Source: an uncultured bacterium
Lineage (GTDB): Bacteria > Bacillota > Clostridia > Lachnospirales > Lachnospiraceae
NCBI GenBank assembly: GCA_937916345.1
Contig: CALFUE010000023.1
Span: 1-14,568, forward strand
DNA length: 14,568 bases
Direction of reading: 5' to 3'
Numbering within the stretch: position 1 is the first letter of the stretch; each line of letters starts with the position of its first letter. Shown here one piece after another: positions 13,648-14,568 of the stretch. The notes beneath the pieces were generated by a model. The model was not told where the DNA came from. It saw nothing but the letters and a program-made list of their open reading frames with translations, and did not search any database. The translations under genes were made by a program, and so were the position numbers.

Positions 13648-14499
13648 CTAATTTTGGAACACCGCGTCAACCTCATCCTCAGTCAGTTCCCTGACCTCAT
13701 AAGTGTCCTCATTGTCCATAAAATAAGTCCTGTCGTTTTCAGAGAAGTAATAAAGGCTGCTTTCACCATACTGGATCTCCATAGCGTCTGTCGTTGACCC
13801 GTCAGCGTTATCAAGCGTAACCGGCACCGCCAGATATGGAACATATGCTTCGTTTTCTCCGTCATACAGGCGAAGATATATGCCTTCATAATCACTGTAG
13901 AATGCTAAAAGCCTTATACCATCGACTTTTTCATCATCGGCCATAAAGGCAGTATCGAATACCGGAAAATACTCATCAAGCGAATCAACCATCAGATGAT
14001 CTCCAACAGATACAATCTCGTACTCCTCAATATCCACCTGGATGATCGTATACGAGATTGGATCCGAATCAGCAGCATTGTACTCCCCAAGGATTACATA
14101 TCCTGTACCCTGGGAAAAAAGCGCTCCAATGACTCCCGTATATCTGCCGTCACTAACCGACCATTCTTTAAGTGTGGTAGATGTTTCATAGGGAATCACC
14201 TCCCACCAGTCCGTATCCCTGCTGGGAGCGTCAACGACAAGCGTTCCGTCCGTTACCTCATAGGATATCTTATCATTTTCATCGTCGGCAGGCGTTTCTG
14301 TAACGGTGGAACTTTCTGAAAAATCGCCGTTATTGATTTCTGAAGTGTAGTTATACTCCTTCGTGCCTTCATCCGTGGTAGTTGTCAGAGTAAGCTCTGT
14401 GGTGGATGTAGACTGCGTAGAACAGCCTGCCATTGATGCCGCCAAAATGATTCCCATAAATCCCAATGATATTTTCTTCATCATAAACACATTCCTCAT
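13648..14499 (-). CDS. Lipoprotein with the shared extracytoplasmic domain
   Basis: This 283-residue protein has a lipoprotein signal peptide (MRNVFMMKKISLGFMGIILA, lipobox SMAGC) with lipidated Cys26. A Ser/Thr-rich tether follows (27-75). Residues 78-178 form the domain shared with the zinc-ribbon protein downstream. Residues 179-283 form a second, acidic region with no detectable counterpart there. The start at 14499 is supported by AGGAGG 8 nt upstream. It would sit on the outer face of the membrane, next to the outer domain of its neighbour. The whole mature part is acidic (many D/E). Family and ligand are unknown. An upstream reading frame ends 3 nt before its start, so it is probably an internal gene of an operon. 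Confidence 0.88.
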   Translation of the reverse strand: MRNVFMMKKISLGFMGIILAASMAGCSTQSTSTTELTLTTTTDEGTKEYNYTSEINNGDFSESSTVTETPADDENDKISYEVTDGTLVVDAPSRDTDWWEVIPYETSTTLKEWSVSDGRYTGVIGALFSQGTGYVILGEYNAADSDPISYTIIQVDIEEYEIVSVGDHLMVDSLDEYFPVFDTAFMADDEKVDGIRLLAFYSDYEGIYLRLYDGENEAYVPYLAVPVTLDNADGSTTDAMEIQYGESSLYYFSENDRTYFMDNEDTYEVRELTEDEVDAVFQN

Positions 14500-14502
14500 T
14501 TT

Positions 14503-14568
14503 TCAACCCTCCTGTTTTCCCTGATGCGTAAAGCGGATATTCGCAATCCACTTCGCTACCTGCTCATG
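14503..14568 (-). CDS. Possible 3' end of an unknown gene (5' end outside window)
   Basis: On the minus strand one frame is open from the window edge to a TGA at 14505-14503 (21 codons, ending IRFTHQGKQEG). The other two minus frames have stops within the first four codons. It ends three bases before the lipoprotein ATG and contains that gene's AGGAGG site, as in a tight operon. Too short to identify. Confidence 0.4.
   Translation of the reverse strand, partial: HEQVAKWIANIRFTHQGKQEG

Noticed and set aside
14369..14551. 60-codon minus-strand ORF overlapping the lipoprotein start
   Set aside because: It is out of frame with the lipoprotein, which has an AGGAGG site and a clear lipobox. No support for this frame.

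Overview
The window is about half G+C and densely packed. Gene families, promoter style (TTGACA/TATAAT with 17-bp spacers), strong GGAGG ribosome sites and a type A RNase P RNA point to a Gram-positive Clostridia genome, most likely Lachnospiraceae. That placement is inferred from gene content, not from a database search. It looks like ordinary chromosome: no transposase, integrase, CRISPR array, tRNA or phage gene is visible. Apart from the 3' end of nth at the left edge, every gene is on the minus strand.

Layout, left to right. (1) 2-217: 3' end of endonuclease III (nth, plus strand), converging on and overlapping the 3' end of rnpB (minus, about 203-537), which has its own clear promoter. 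(2) 631-4172: two overlapping ABC exporter half-transporters forming a heterodimer with one degenerate ATP site. (3) 4264-4680: cytidine deaminase (cdd), whose promoter is buried in a perfect 18-bp inverted repeat. (4) 4794-5502: two coupled small membrane proteins of unknown function, followed by a terminator. (5) 5608-6908: a DegV-type fatty-acid-binding protein and a PaaI-like hotdog thioesterase in one operon. Its terminator overlaps the promoter of the membrane-protein pair. (6) 7035-9320: a large secreted papain-type protease with a Gly-Ser linker and a basic, repeated C-terminal region. (7) 9374-12046: a P-type Ca2+ ATPase of the PMCA kind, whose mRNA probably begins exactly at a 15-bp stem-loop. 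(8) 12224-14568: an envelope cassette transcribed as unknown partial ORF > lipoprotein > zinc-ribbon/single-TM protein > PH-domain membrane protein.

The most novel item is the last cassette. The lipoprotein (residues 78-178) and the zinc-ribbon protein (151-251) share an extracytoplasmic domain of about 100 residues that I do not recognise. The two copies align without gaps on a constant offset of 73. One copy sits on a lipid anchor, and the other on a transmembrane helix joined to a cytoplasmic zinc ribbon. With the PH-like membrane protein next door, this suggests a small envelope complex or sensor. Other points to follow are the cdd palindrome, the 5'-terminal stem-loop of the Ca2+ ATPase mRNA, and the paired small membrane proteins.
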